Below are positions 8,917-18,695 of a stretch of 64,000 nucleotides of DNA, piece by piece. Positions within the stretch are counted from its first letter, which is position 1, and each line of letters begins with the position of its first letter. The notes under the pieces are model-generated. The model did not search any database, was not told where the DNA came from, and saw nothing but the letters and a program-made list of their open reading frames with translations. Origin of the DNA: Planctomycetota bacterium (lineage in GTDB: Bacteria; Planctomycetota; UBA1135; GCA-002686595); assembly GCA_016795245.1 (NCBI GenBank), contig JAEUIA010000073.1, forward strand, positions 1-64,000, written 5' to 3'. The translations under genes were made by a program, and so were the position numbers.

Positions 8917-9566
8917 AATCCGATCCCGGACGTCATCCGAGGGGCAGACGGATTCCAATCCGCCTCGGGTATGAGGTCGGGGTCGGAGAAAGCCCGCTTT
9001 CTCCTCTTCGCCCCGCTCCGTCGCCGTGCTCCTTGAGCACGACACGGGGCGGACCCTCTTCCGGGCGGCTTGCCTGAATCCAGACGAGCGCCAGCACATG
9101 AGAGACACGGGAAGGCATTTGGGTACGACAGGCACGATCCGGCGCGATCCATGGTTCGCGCGGACCGCGGCATCGTCGTCGCCTCCGTGGATGCGAGTGA
9201 TCGAGCACAGCAGTGCAAGTGCCGGCAACGTGGAGGTCCGCGCGGTGAGCGTGAACAAGGCAGGATTGGCAGAGAGCACGTGTTCGGCTTCGGCCGGACA
9301 CGCGCCGTGCGCACGACGGGACGGGGACCCCGTCGTCGCATGGAAGGGGGAGAGACGTCGTCGGCTTCGTGGGGACGGAGTCCGCCGGCGTTTCTTGGAG
9401 GAGATGCGTGGCATCGAGCTCGTGGGGACAAGCTCGGCCGCCGCGCCGCCTGGCAGATCGCGCGCCTTGGTGCGCGTGGAGATCGCGATGGGGAGTGCCT
9501 GGATGAAAGTCTAGGCACCGTGATCAGGAGGTCCGGCTCGTTCCGGATCCGTCTGCCGGGAAATTT
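8917..9566 (+). ncRNA. Long structured leader or ncRNA downstream of the c-di-GMP aptamer
   Basis: About 650 nt follow the aptamer before the terminator. Visible hairpins include CGGATT-cc-AATCCG (8949-8962), ggagaaag-cccg-ctttctcc (8984-9003), cgtgctc-ctt-gagcacg (9029-9045), gacgggg-a-ccccgtc near 9320-9335 and gcgcgcc-tt-ggtgcgc near 9457-9474. No ORF shows a domain, a good ribosome-binding site or the strong GC3 bias of real genes here. It does not show tmRNA, RNase P or 6S signatures that I can recognise. A short unrecognised protein (for instance 9026-9514, 162 codons) cannot be excluded. Confidence 0.4.
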
Positions 9567-9609
9567 GCGGGAGCATGGGGTCGCGCCTCATGCTCCCGCT
9601 CTATTTTTC
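9567..9609 (+). terminator. Intrinsic terminator of the riboswitch transcript
   Basis: An 11-bp perfect stem, gcgggagcatg / catgctcccgc, encloses a GC-rich loop and is followed at once by tctatttttc. It is the clearest Rho-independent terminator in the window and defines the 3' end of a roughly 790-nt transcript. Confidence 0.85.
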
Positions 9610-9713
9610 GAACGCCGCGCCGCGGTGACGCCGTGGAGAGACAGATGCTGGCCCCCGTGGCTGGTCGCGGGGCAGGACCCCCTCGTGCTGCGCATCAGGA
9701 GCGGGGTCGGATT

Positions 9714-9756
9714 CCCGCCCACCCGCATTCCAAGCCCCAGAGAAGGGGTGGGCGGG
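9714..9756 (-). terminator. GC-rich hairpin downstream of the sigma-factor gene
   Basis: The arms cccgcccaccc and ggggtgggcggg, with an inner CCCC/GGGG pairing, form a long stem about 32 bp beyond the stop codon of the minus-strand sigma-factor gene. No U-run follows, so it may only stabilise the mRNA 3' end. Confidence 0.35.
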
Positions 9757-9787
9757 CGACGACCAGCGGACGAGGCCAGTACCCGCG

Positions 9788-10582
9788 TCAGTCTTCCGCG
9801 CCGACGCGGAAGCGATCCTTCAAACGCTCGAGCAGGCGCATGTGGATCTTGCACACGCGCGACTCGGAGATGCGCATCATCTGGCCGATCTCGCGCATCG
9901 AGAGCTCCTCCCAGTACTTGAGGTAGACGAGCCGGTACTCCTGGCCGGTCAATTTCTGCGCGACGAGCCGCAGGATCTCGTCGCGGCTGAGCTTCTCCCC
10001 CGCCGAGTCCGCATTCGGATCCGGGACGACGTCGAGCACCTGACTGCCGTCGCCGTCGGGGTCGGTGACGCTGACCAGCGGCGCATCCAACAGCCCGAGC
10101 CCGAACACGTGCCGGTAGGCCACGAGCGGCATGCCCATCTCGGCCGCGACGTCCTCGTCCAGCGGTTCGCGATCCGTTCGTGAACGCAGGCGTTCCAGGA
10201 CGCGCTTTTGCAGTTCCAGGCGCGCACGCCAAGGCCGCGACAGCCAGTCGTGGCTGCGCAATTCGTCCAGGAGCGCCCCGCGCACCCGCAACTCGCAATA
10301 ATTTTCGAAGCGCACGCCACGCGTCGGGTCGAATCCGCCGACCGCGGCCATCAACCCCACGTTCGCCGCCGTGGCGAGGTCGCCGCGATCGACACTGCGC
10401 GGGAGACGCGCGGCCAGTCGACGCACCAACTCGGCGATCAGCGGTTGATAGTGTTCGACGAGGCGATTGCGCGATTCGTCGTCGGGACGCCGGCGGTACG
10501 CGCGCCACAAGCGCTCGACCACGCGCTCGCTCTGGGCCCGGCTGCGCGCGTCTGTAGCTGAATCCAGCGGCTTTTTGCGCAT
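9788..10582 (-). CDS. RNA polymerase sigma factor of the FliA/WhiG (sigma-28) group
   Basis: A 264-residue sigma-70 family factor lacking region 1.1. Region 2 covers LVEHYQPLIAELVRRLA through FENYCELRVRGALLDELR. The RGALLDELR segment and the following DWLSRPWR are characteristic of FliA/WhiG-type factors. Region 3 follows, then region 4 with the helix-turn-helix MREIGQMMRISESRVCKIHM. An in-frame start at 10792 would add a 70-residue basic tail without family similarity, so I prefer the ATG at 10582. No flagellar genes are in the window, so the regulon is unknown. It ends facing the c-di-GMP riboswitch transcript, which invites a link to a motile/sessile switch. Confidence 0.85.
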   Translation of the reverse strand: MRKKPLDSATDARSRAQSERVVERLWRAYRRRPDDESRNRLVEHYQPLIAELVRRLAARLPRSVDRGDLATAANVGLMAAVGGFDPTRGVRFENYCELRVRGALLDELRSHDWLSRPWRARLELQKRVLERLRSRTDREPLDEDVAAEMGMPLVAYRHVFGLGLLDAPLVSVTDPDGDGSQVLDVVPDPNADSAGEKLSRDEILRLVAQKLTGQEYRLVYLKYWEELSMREIGQMMRISESRVCKIHMRLLERLKDRFRVGAED

Positions 10583-10871
10583 TTTCTCGGGCGCAACGAC
10601 GGCGATCGGTGCACGCGCACGCGCAACTCCCTGTGCACGGTTCACCGGGCGCGGGCCGCGGTTCGGCGCAGAGAGTTTGCTCTTTGGAGTGTCAGCAGCG
10701 AGTTTGGCCAATCGAGCGTGGAGTCTCGCGAGCGCTTGCGATGCGGAGCACGTTCCGTGCTCGCCGCGGCGATCGCCCTCTCCTGCGCACATGCTGGGAT
10801 ACTCCTTCCGACGCGCGGATCAAGAGAGAACTTGCGCGGCCGATGTCCACCCCCTGGCGCGGAAGGTGCGC

Positions 10872-11411
10872 TCAATCGTCGTGCGGCAGTCGATCGGGTT
10901 CGAATCCCAGGCGCTTCATCACCGCGTTCTCGGCCGCGCGCATCCGCTTGCGGTCGGCGGGCGCGTGGTCGTCGAAGCCGCACAAGTGCAACACGCCGTG
11001 CACGACGTACAGAAGCAACTCCCGTTGCAGCACGACCTTGCGCCGACGCGCGACGATCCGCGCGCGCTCGGCGGACACGTACAATTCGCCCGACACGCCG
11101 CCGATCTCGTCGGTGAGATCGAAGGTGATCACGTCCGTCGGAGTGGGATCAGCCAGATGCACTCCGTGCATCCGCGCCAGTGCCTCGTCGGTCACGAAGA
11201 CGATGCTGAGCGAAAGCTGCGGCGCGCGACCGTGGCGGCGCGCGAGATCTGCAGCTTCGCGTACGCGCGCGTCAGTGACGCTGCGCCTCACACCATCCCA
11301 GGCGATGTCGATCACGCCGCCCGAGGCCGCGGGCGCACGAGCCTTCCGGCGCTCGGGGCGGGCCTGCCTGGCCGAAGCCTTGTTGGAACGTCCGGCGCCG
11401 CGCGCGGTCAC
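10872..11411 (-). CDS. ybeY: Endoribonuclease YbeY (rRNA maturation factor)
   Basis: A 179-residue metal-dependent endoribonuclease acting in 16S rRNA 3' processing and ribosome quality control. The zinc-binding signature HGVLHLCGFDDH lies in the C-terminal half, preceded by DVITFDL. The first ~35 residues are a basic Ala/Arg/Lys-rich extension not usual for the family. The start is the GTG at 11411, which overlaps the phoH stop as GTGA, indicating translational coupling. The longer ORF upstream is a shadow inside phoH. The phoH-ybeY order is widely conserved. Confidence 0.93.
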   Translation of the reverse strand: MTARGAGRSNKASARQARPERRKARAPAASGGVIDIAWDGVRRSVTDARVREAADLARRHGRAPQLSLSIVFVTDEALARMHGVHLADPTPTDVITFDLTDEIGGVSGELYVSAERARIVARRRKVVLQRELLLYVVHGVLHLCGFDDHAPADRKRMRAAENAVMKRLGFEPDRLPHDD

Positions 11412-12529
11412 GGAAACCTGTCGCCCTCGCGCGGCGCGCGGGACGGAGCCTCGTAGGCGCGCACGATCTGCTCGACCAGCGGGTGGCGGACGATGTCCTT
11501 GACCGAGAACTCGACCAGGCCGATGTCCTTGAACCCGCGTAGGCGCGCGACCGCGTCGTTCAGACCGCTGCGCGCACCGTGCTCGAGGTCCGTCTGTGAA
11601 GGGTCGCCGGTCACGACCATGCGCGAGCCCTCGCCGAGCCGCGTCAGGAACATCTTCATCTGTTGGATCGACGTGTTCTGGCCTTCGTCGAGGATCGCGA
11701 ACGCGTTGTTCAACGTGCGGCCGCGCATGTACGCCAGCGGTGCGACTTCGATGACACCGTTCTCTTCGAGGCGCGCGACTTCTTCGGGGTCGATCAAATC
11801 GTAGAACGCGTCGTAGACCGGACGCGTGTACGGATTCAGCTTCGCTTGCAGATCGCCGGGCAAGAACCCGAGTCGTTCTCCGGCTTCGACGACGGGGCGC
11901 GTGATCACCACGCGCCGGCACTGTCCGGTGCGCAGCGCGCGCACGGCGGCCGCAACCGCGAGAAAGGTCTTGCCCGTTCCGGCCGGACCGACGCCGAACA
12001 CGAGCGGCACGCGCTCGATCAGCTCCAGGTAGCGGCGCTGGTTTTCGTTGCGCGCCGCGACCTGATTCATCCGCAGACCCGTGGTCGCCTTTTCGCTGGG
12101 AACGAGGCGCGCCCGCGCAGCCGAGCGCGGTTCGACACCGTCGCCCGAGTGGTCCTCGCGCGCGCCGGCGGAACGCACGACGCGGTATCCGCTGCTCGCG
12201 CGGCGTTCGGTTGTGCGCTCGGGCGCGCGCTCAGCCGCGGAAGCGGCGTCGGTGCCCAGGAGAATCGCTTCGATGTCGGAGAGCGCTAGGTCGCGCCCCT
12301 TGCGCGACTTGCCGAGCAGGTGATCGATGCGACGGCGCGCCTCCTGCACGCCTTCGTCGTTGCCTTTCACGCGCAGATTGCCGCGGCGTGTGTAGATCTC
12401 GATGTCGAGGTCCTGTCGCAGCAGCTTGGCGTAGCGATCATAGGGACCGAGGACGAGGATGGCCTCGTCATGGGACCGCAGGGGAATGGTGATCTCGGTC
12501 TGGTTGGTGATTGCGAGGGTCTCCGTCAG
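11408..12529 (-). CDS. phoH: PhoH family protein (ATPase)
   Basis: Cytoplasmic PhoH-like P-loop ATPase often paired with YbeY in RNA metabolism. With the start used here it has 373 residues. The N-terminal KH-like region continues upstream of the first GTG (12370) as a clear family sequence (IPLRSHDEAILVLGPYD, then DIEIYTRRGNLRVKG), so the GTG start would truncate it. In that frame no ATG, GTG or TTG lies between here and the cdsA stop. The best candidate is a CTG at 12529. Walker A GPAGTGKT is at about 181-188, Walker B is FAILDEGQNT, and the TGDPSQTDLE motif follows. A poorly conserved linker of ~50 residues separates the N-terminal region from the ATPase. Confidence 0.9.
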   Translation of the reverse strand: MTETLAITNQTEITIPLRSHDEAILVLGPYDRYAKLLRQDLDIEIYTRRGNLRVKGNDEGVQEARRRIDHLLGKSRKGRDLALSDIEAILLGTDAASAAERAPERTTERRASSGYRVVRSAGAREDHSGDGVEPRSAARARLVPSEKATTGLRMNQVAARNENQRRYLELIERVPLVFGVGPAGTGKTFLAVAAAVRALRTGQCRRVVITRPVVEAGERLGFLPGDLQAKLNPYTRPVYDAFYDLIDPEEVARLEENGVIEVAPLAYMRGRTLNNAFAILDEGQNTSIQQMKMFLTRLGEGSRMVVTGDPSQTDLEHGARSGLNDAVARLRGFKDIGLVEFSVKDIVRHPLVEQIVRAYEAPSRAPREGDRFP

Positions 12530-12539
12530 CGAAAGACTA

Positions 12540-13601
12540 TCACGCCGTTCGCGCCAGGAGATACGGCCAGACGAGACACGCGACCGGCACGGACAACAGC
12601 AGTGAATCGAGCTGGTCGAGCAGGCCGCCCGAGGGCCCGAAAACGCCCGAGGAGTCCTTCACGCCCGCCTTGCGCTTCGCGAAGCTCTCGAGCAGATCGC
12701 CCGACTGCGCCGCAAGATTGACGATCGCGGCCGCGGCCAAGGCGCCGGTGAGCCCCCACTTCCCATCGGGCAGGACATCGATCCCCCACAGAAGGCCGCC
12801 CATCGATACCGCGCCGACGAACGAACCGACGCAACCGGCCGTCGTCTTGCCGGGCGAGAGGCGCGGGAAGGGATGCGTACGGCCCAGGGCGCTGCCGACG
12901 TAGTAGCCGAAGGTGTCGCCGATCTTCGACAACACGAGCAGCGCGATCAGTCCGCGGATGCCGAAGTCGTCCCACACGAAGACGAGGAGCGACAAGGCCG
13001 GCACGATCCAGGCGCACAAGAGACCCGCCAGCGACAGTCGCGCGAACCCGCCGGTTTCGAAGGTCAGCAGTCCGAGGATGGTGACACCACCCAGCGCGGC
13101 GAGAACGAGGTTCAAGTGCGTGCGTTCGGCGTGGATGTCGTCCAGCGCGTACAGGACCGCCGCGCCCACGACCGCGAACGCCGCGAGACGTGCCACCAGC
13201 GCGGATCCGCCGCTGCGCTTCACAGCGCGAGTGACCGAGTACGCGGCGAGCCCCGTGAGCAACGCGAATCCGTACAGCAGGCTGGTACTCGCGCGGAATA
13301 CGTGCGTCCCAGCGCCCGTGAACGCGCCGGCTTCGCGCAACACAGCCTGAGATTCGATGTGCGCATTCGTCAGCGCGAGGACGCCGAACGCCGACAGAGC
13401 CAGCGTGGGCAAGAGGTCGTAGAGTGCCAGCGTCCCCATGCGGCTCGTCTCGTACACCGCGCACAGCGTGATGACCGCCGCCGCGTAGAAGATCGGGCGC
13501 CCGTCCGCGCTCGCGTTCGTCCACCACAAAAGCGCCGCGACCGCGAGCACGAGCGATCCGCCCGAGAGCGTGCGCCTGAGGATCTTCTTGGCCTTCGACA
13601 T
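12540..13601 (-). CDS. cdsA: Phosphatidate cytidylyltransferase (CDP-diglyceride synthase)
   Basis: Makes CDP-diacylglycerol from CTP and phosphatidate at the inner membrane, feeding phospholipid synthesis. It has 353 residues with about eight to nine hydrophobic segments. The C-terminal signature SKIGDTFGYYVGSALGRTHPFPRLSPGKT holds the metal and CTP-binding residues. The family's usual length is 270-310. The extra residues are in the N-terminal membrane region. It lies 10 bp downstream of uppS and just upstream of phoH, in the usual uppS-cdsA order. Confidence 0.93.
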   Translation of the reverse strand: MSKAKKILRRTLSGGSLVLAVAALLWWTNASADGRPIFYAAAVITLCAVYETSRMGTLALYDLLPTLALSAFGVLALTNAHIESQAVLREAGAFTGAGTHVFRASTSLLYGFALLTGLAAYSVTRAVKRSGGSALVARLAAFAVVGAAVLYALDDIHAERTHLNLVLAALGGVTILGLLTFETGGFARLSLAGLLCAWIVPALSLLVFVWDDFGIRGLIALLVLSKIGDTFGYYVGSALGRTHPFPRLSPGKTTAGCVGSFVGAVSMGGLLWGIDVLPDGKWGLTGALAAAAIVNLAAQSGDLLESFAKRKAGVKDSSGVFGPSGGLLDQLDSLLLSVPVACLVWPYLLARTA

Positions 13602-13611
13602 CGCTTCCGCG

Positions 13612-14396
13612 TCAGGACTGGCCTTCGGTCGGGCGCTGCTCGCGCACGACGGGGCTGTCCTGGATCAGTCCGCCGAACTTGCGTTTGCGACCGGCGTAGG
13701 CGGTCAGCGCCTCCAGCAGTTGCTCGCGCCTGAACTCCGGCCAGCACACGTTGGAGACGAACAGTTCCGAGTAGCTGATCTGCCACAGCAGGAAATTCGA
13801 GATCCGCATCTCGCCCGCGGTTCGAATCAAGAGATCCGGGTCGGGCGTCTCGGAGTCGTACAGGTACGCGCGCAACGTTTCGTCGTCGATGTGTGCAGGA
13901 TCCAAGATGCCGGCCTTGGCGTCGGTCGCGATCTGGCGCACGGCCTCGCCGATCTCGGTGCGCGATCCGTACGAGAGCGCGAGGCGCAGCAGCATGCCGT
14001 CGTTGTGACTCGTCAGCGCTTCGGTCTCGCGCAATTCGGACAGCGCGGCAGCCGGCAAATCGTCGAGTCTGCCGATCGCGCGCAGACGCACGCGGTTGTC
14101 CATCAAGGTGGGCCGTTCGTCGATCAAGAAGCGGCGCAGGATGCGCATGAGGTAGCGCACTTCGGGGTCGGGACGCTTCCAGTTTTCGACCGAGAACGCG
14201 AACAAGGTCAGGCTCTCGACGCCCATGCGCGCACATTCGGTCGTGATCTCGCGCACCGAACGGATGCCTTCCCGGTGTCCGAAGATGCGGCGCAATCCGC
14301 GGCCCTCGGCCCAGCGACCGTTGCCGTCCATGATCACCGCGATGTGCGCGGGAAAAGGACCGCCTAGATCAGGGCGTTGCGTGGGCTCTAGATCCA

Positions 14397-14397
<1 letters not shown>
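13612..14397 (-). CDS. uppS: Undecaprenyl diphosphate synthase (cis-prenyltransferase)
   Basis: Adds isopentenyl units to farnesyl diphosphate to make the C55 lipid carrier for peptidoglycan and LPS. It has 261 residues. Catalytic Asp24 lies in VIMDGNGRWAEGRG. Further signatures are FAFSVENWKRP and RTAGEMRISNFLLWQ, both canonical. The start ATG at 14397 shares one base with the purA stop (TGATG). The much longer ORF that runs upstream is only the antisense-frame shadow of purA. Confidence 0.96.
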
Positions 14398-15818
<1,421 letters not shown>

Positions 15819-16757
15819 CTAGCGAGTCTGCTCGTAGCTGACGGACTCGCGGATCACCCAGGGCCCTTGCCCGGTCATCTCGACGGCGCGCGAGTCGTCC
15901 CTGGCCGCATAGGCGAGGTTCACTTGCCCGAGCAGTTCGATCGCGACGCAGCGCCCGCTATCGGCGTCGAACGTGAAATCTCCGCGCAGATCGACCGTCG
16001 TCCGGGGGACTGCCACTCCGCTCGGGTTCGATGTCGTGAGCCGCGCACTGAAGAGCGCCCGGTGGGCCCCGTCGACGGTGCGCACGGCCTTCGGCGTGAG
16101 CAAGAGTTGCAAGGCGTTCGGAGAGTCCGCGTCGACGATCAGCGCCCGGGCAGCCGCGGGCGAGAGCGTGAGTTCGACGCCGATTTCGAGCGTCCGGCCG
16201 GCGAGTTCGCGCGCCACGATGTCGCCGGCGCGCAGATATTCCGTACCCGAGATCCCCTCTTCCTCGAGGACGAGTCGTGCGAGACCGGGCTCGACACGCT
16301 TCTCCTCGCCGTCCAGGACGGTGAAGGTCTCGCGTTTGCGCAAGAGATGAAAAGTGCGGTTCTGCAGCGGATTGCGCGTGTCGAACTCGTCGTCGAGCGG
16401 CGCGGCGGCGGCGTCGCCGGCGTTCAGCGGTCGACGCTTCACTGCACTCAAGGCACCGTACTTGATGCGCACTTTCGTCGGACCGCGATCATCGGCCGCG
16501 AGGATGTGGATCGACTTCTCGGCGTGCTTGTCTTCGAAACAGTCGAACTCCTGCACCAGCTTGCCGTCGATGACGACGATGGTGTGCAGCGTCGAGTGCG
16601 AGGTCTGCACGCTGCGTGCGACATCGCCCGCCGACCACACCGGCATCGGCAATTCGATCACATTGCGCGCAGCCAGGCTGGAGCCCCAAAGCGGTGCTCC
16701 CGCAGCGGCGACGGAGGCGCACACGAACAGGGCTGCGATCGCGGGGAACGGGCGCAT
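15819..16757 (-). CDS. Secreted protein of unknown function
   Basis: A 312-residue protein that I do not recognise. The N-terminus MRPFPAIAALFVCASVAAAGAP is a clear Sec signal peptide with cleavage near residue 20. The rest is soluble, rich in beta-type segments, and has no further membrane segment. It lies in the same direction as, and 58 bp beyond, the GspK-like gene, and may be the last gene of that operon. A periplasmic or exported protein that depends on that system is possible but unproven. Confidence 0.7.
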   Translation of the reverse strand: MRPFPAIAALFVCASVAAAGAPLWGSSLAARNVIELPMPVWSAGDVARSVQTSHSTLHTIVVIDGKLVQEFDCFEDKHAEKSIHILAADDRGPTKVRIKYGALSAVKRRPLNAGDAAAAPLDDEFDTRNPLQNRTFHLLRKRETFTVLDGEEKRVEPGLARLVLEEEGISGTEYLRAGDIVARELAGRTLEIGVELTLSPAAARALIVDADSPNALQLLLTPKAVRTVDGAHRALFSARLTTSNPSGVAVPRTTVDLRGDFTFDADSGRCVAIELLGQVNLAYAARDDSRAVEMTGQGPWVIRESVSYEQTR

Positions 16758-16815
16758 ACGGGGTTTATCGGCGCGCCGGCCGCAGGCACTGGAATTGCGC
16801 GAAAAAACCGCGGAA

Positions 16816-18498
16816 TCAGCGGTCTTCAGGCGGGTAGTCGAGGACCTCGTAGGGCAGGTAGTCGAGGACCTCCCAGCGCAAGATCGGCGTGATGCGCGTT
16901 TCGTCGCCGGCCTTCAGGCGCCAGTACACCGCGTGGACCACGCGCATCAGCGCATCGCCGCGCGTCTCTTCGCGTTTGCGCAATTCGGCCGGCGTCAATG
17001 CCAGACCGACTTCGTCCTCGGCCGAGGTCGTCTTGCGCGCGATGACGAACACCGAGAACACCTCGCTCTGCGTGGTCAGGAGTTGGGTGAGCTTCGTCTG
17101 CAATTCCGTGGGTAGATCGCCGTAGCCGTCTACTTTCGAAAGATCCTGCACCGATGTGAAGATCTGGCGCTTCAGGATCGGCTGGCCGTACTCGTCTAGA
17201 CGCTCTTCTTCCTCGAGCGTGGTCGGGTCGGCCTCCTTGGCCTTGGCCTTCTCCTCTTCGTCTTCGAGATTGCGGTACTCGACGACCTTGTCCCAGAAGC
17301 GACCGGGGACTTCACGCCCGTCGAAGAGCGACTTGAGCACCGCTGCCGGCGCAGTGTTGACGTTGACGCCGAACCCACCGCTCGTGGTCGCTGAGATCGG
17401 AGCGCCGGGCAAGCTCGCGTTCGTGTTGCCGCCTGGTTCTGCTGCTGCGCCCGCAGTCCCGGCCGTCCCTGCCGCGCCGCCTGCGGCCGCTGTTCCTGTC
17501 GCACCACCTGCGCCCGTCGCGCTCGCACCGCTCTGCGGTGTCGCAGTCGACGTGGAACTCCCGGCCTTGCCGGTCGTCGCCGTGGAGCCCGACTTGGCGG
17601 CACCTGCGCCGGCGGTCGAGCCGGGCGAATTGGCGCCGCCCGATTGCGTTCCGCTGCCCGGTGCTCCGGCCGACGGCAACGGATTCGTCGAGAGCGAGGA
17701 CCACACCGTCAGGAAGGTCGTGATCGAGTGCACGACGCGCTGGTCGGCATCGCGGAAGTCTCTGAAATGCAGTTCTTCGAAGGGCTCCAGCGCCAAGAAT
17801 TCGCGCATCGAAAGCGGCAGACCCTGGTCCTCGTTCTTCTCGTCGTCGGTCAAGAGCTTCGGTCGCGGGAGTTGCGACTGCCGGCGCTTCAGCATGTGCT
17901 CGCGCATAGTCTTGGCCATCTCCTCGGCCGTGCGCGAATCGAGGTCGAATCCGGTGCCTTCACGACAGGCGTCGAGGATGCGCACGACGCGGTCGAAGGC
18001 GGCTTCGGCCTCCTTCTCGTCCGCATTGAGCATGTTCAGGACGTTGTACTTGCTGTTCTCGTCCTGAGTGATGATGCGCAGCTTGATGTTGTTGATCTCC
18101 GTGCGCTGCGGAGTGGCCCACTCGTCGCGACGCGAGTCGGTCGGTTGAGCGGGCGCCGACGGAGCCGTCCCACCCGTCGCGCTCGCACCGGGCAGCGCAC
18201 TGCCGGCGCCCGTCGCGCCGGCCGCGCCGGGTGCGCCTTGCGTTGCGGCGCCCGACGAGTCCGCGTCAGCATCGGCCTTCAAGCTCTCGGCCATCTGCAG
18301 CAAGGCCGACTCGCACGCCAGATCCATGGTCGTGATCGTGATGTCGTTGCGACTGATGCGCGCGACCGTGCCGGTCGACACGTTGATCTGGATCACGATC
18401 GCGACCAGGATCAGGAGGATCATCAGCGAGAGCAGCAACGCCGCTCCGCGCCGACGCGCGCCGGCGGCGGTCGCGTGCGAATGGGAATAGATCTTCAT
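16816..18498 (-). CDS. General secretion pathway protein K-like (GspK-like minor pseudopilin)
   Basis: A 560-residue protein. A basic leader is followed by the hydrophobic prepilin-like helix RGAALLLSLMILLILVAIV at about 18-36, the arrangement seen in GspK. The middle contains helix-hairpin-helix-type segments (VNVNTAPAAVLKSLF, then DLSKVDGYGDL), as in GspK family members. Two Ala/Gly/Ser/Thr-rich low-complexity tracts (about 85-125 and 285-365) are odd for the family, which is usually ~330 residues. The start ATG at 18498 removes an antisense shadow upstream. It follows the secretin gene by 197 bp. Confidence 0.78.
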   Translation of the reverse strand: MKIYSHSHATAAGARRRGAALLLSLMILLILVAIVIQINVSTGTVARISRNDITITTMDLACESALLQMAESLKADADADSSGAATQGAPGAAGATGAGSALPGASATGGTAPSAPAQPTDSRRDEWATPQRTEINNIKLRIITQDENSKYNVLNMLNADEKEAEAAFDRVVRILDACREGTGFDLDSRTAEEMAKTMREHMLKRRQSQLPRPKLLTDDEKNEDQGLPLSMREFLALEPFEELHFRDFRDADQRVVHSITTFLTVWSSLSTNPLPSAGAPGSGTQSGGANSPGSTAGAGAAKSGSTATTGKAGSSTSTATPQSGASATGAGGATGTAAAGGAAGTAGTAGAAAEPGGNTNASLPGAPISATTSGGFGVNVNTAPAAVLKSLFDGREVPGRFWDKVVEYRNLEDEEEKAKAKEADPTTLEEEERLDEYGQPILKRQIFTSVQDLSKVDGYGDLPTELQTKLTQLLTTQSEVFSVFVIARKTTSAEDEVGLALTPAELRKREETRGDALMRVVHAVYWRLKAGDETRITPILRWEVLDYLPYEVLDYPPEDR

Positions 18499-18695
18499 GC
18501 TAGCGAGTGACGCAGGACCGGCGTCCCTCTTCCCGCGCATTGGGGAGTTCGGAGACAGCCGGTTCGGAAGCGCCTTTGTTCTGCGTGGAATCGTACGCCG
18601 AAAGCGCACGCCGTTCCGCGCCCGCGCGCATTTTCGGCCACGATGCCCCAGCAGGACCTCGAGCGTTGCGTTCTCAGGCTCGCGTGGTCTCTCGC

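Larger units (their letters stand above)
8698..9787. other. 1.1-kb non-coding region containing a riboswitch transcript
   Basis: This is the longest gap in the window. In order it contains an AT-richer promoter segment (8700-8803), a c-di-GMP-I aptamer (8818-8916), a hairpin-rich stretch (8917-9566), an intrinsic terminator (9567-9609) and a GC hairpin (9714-9756) beyond the sigma-factor stop. ORFs across 9026-9514 or 9070-9921 on the plus strand lack a recognisable domain. Their third-position GC is lower than in the real neighbours, so I do not call them. Confidence 0.7.

Noticed and set aside
9026..9514. 162-codon ORF after the riboswitch as a regulated gene
   Set aside because: No domain, no ribosome-binding site at its start and weak codon bias. 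Kept only as an alternative in the RNA finding.
10890..10920. A gggttcgaatccc stretch resembling a tRNA T-arm
   Set aside because: It lies within ybeY, has no acceptor stem, D-arm or anticodon arm around it, and is in the coding frame of a conserved protein.
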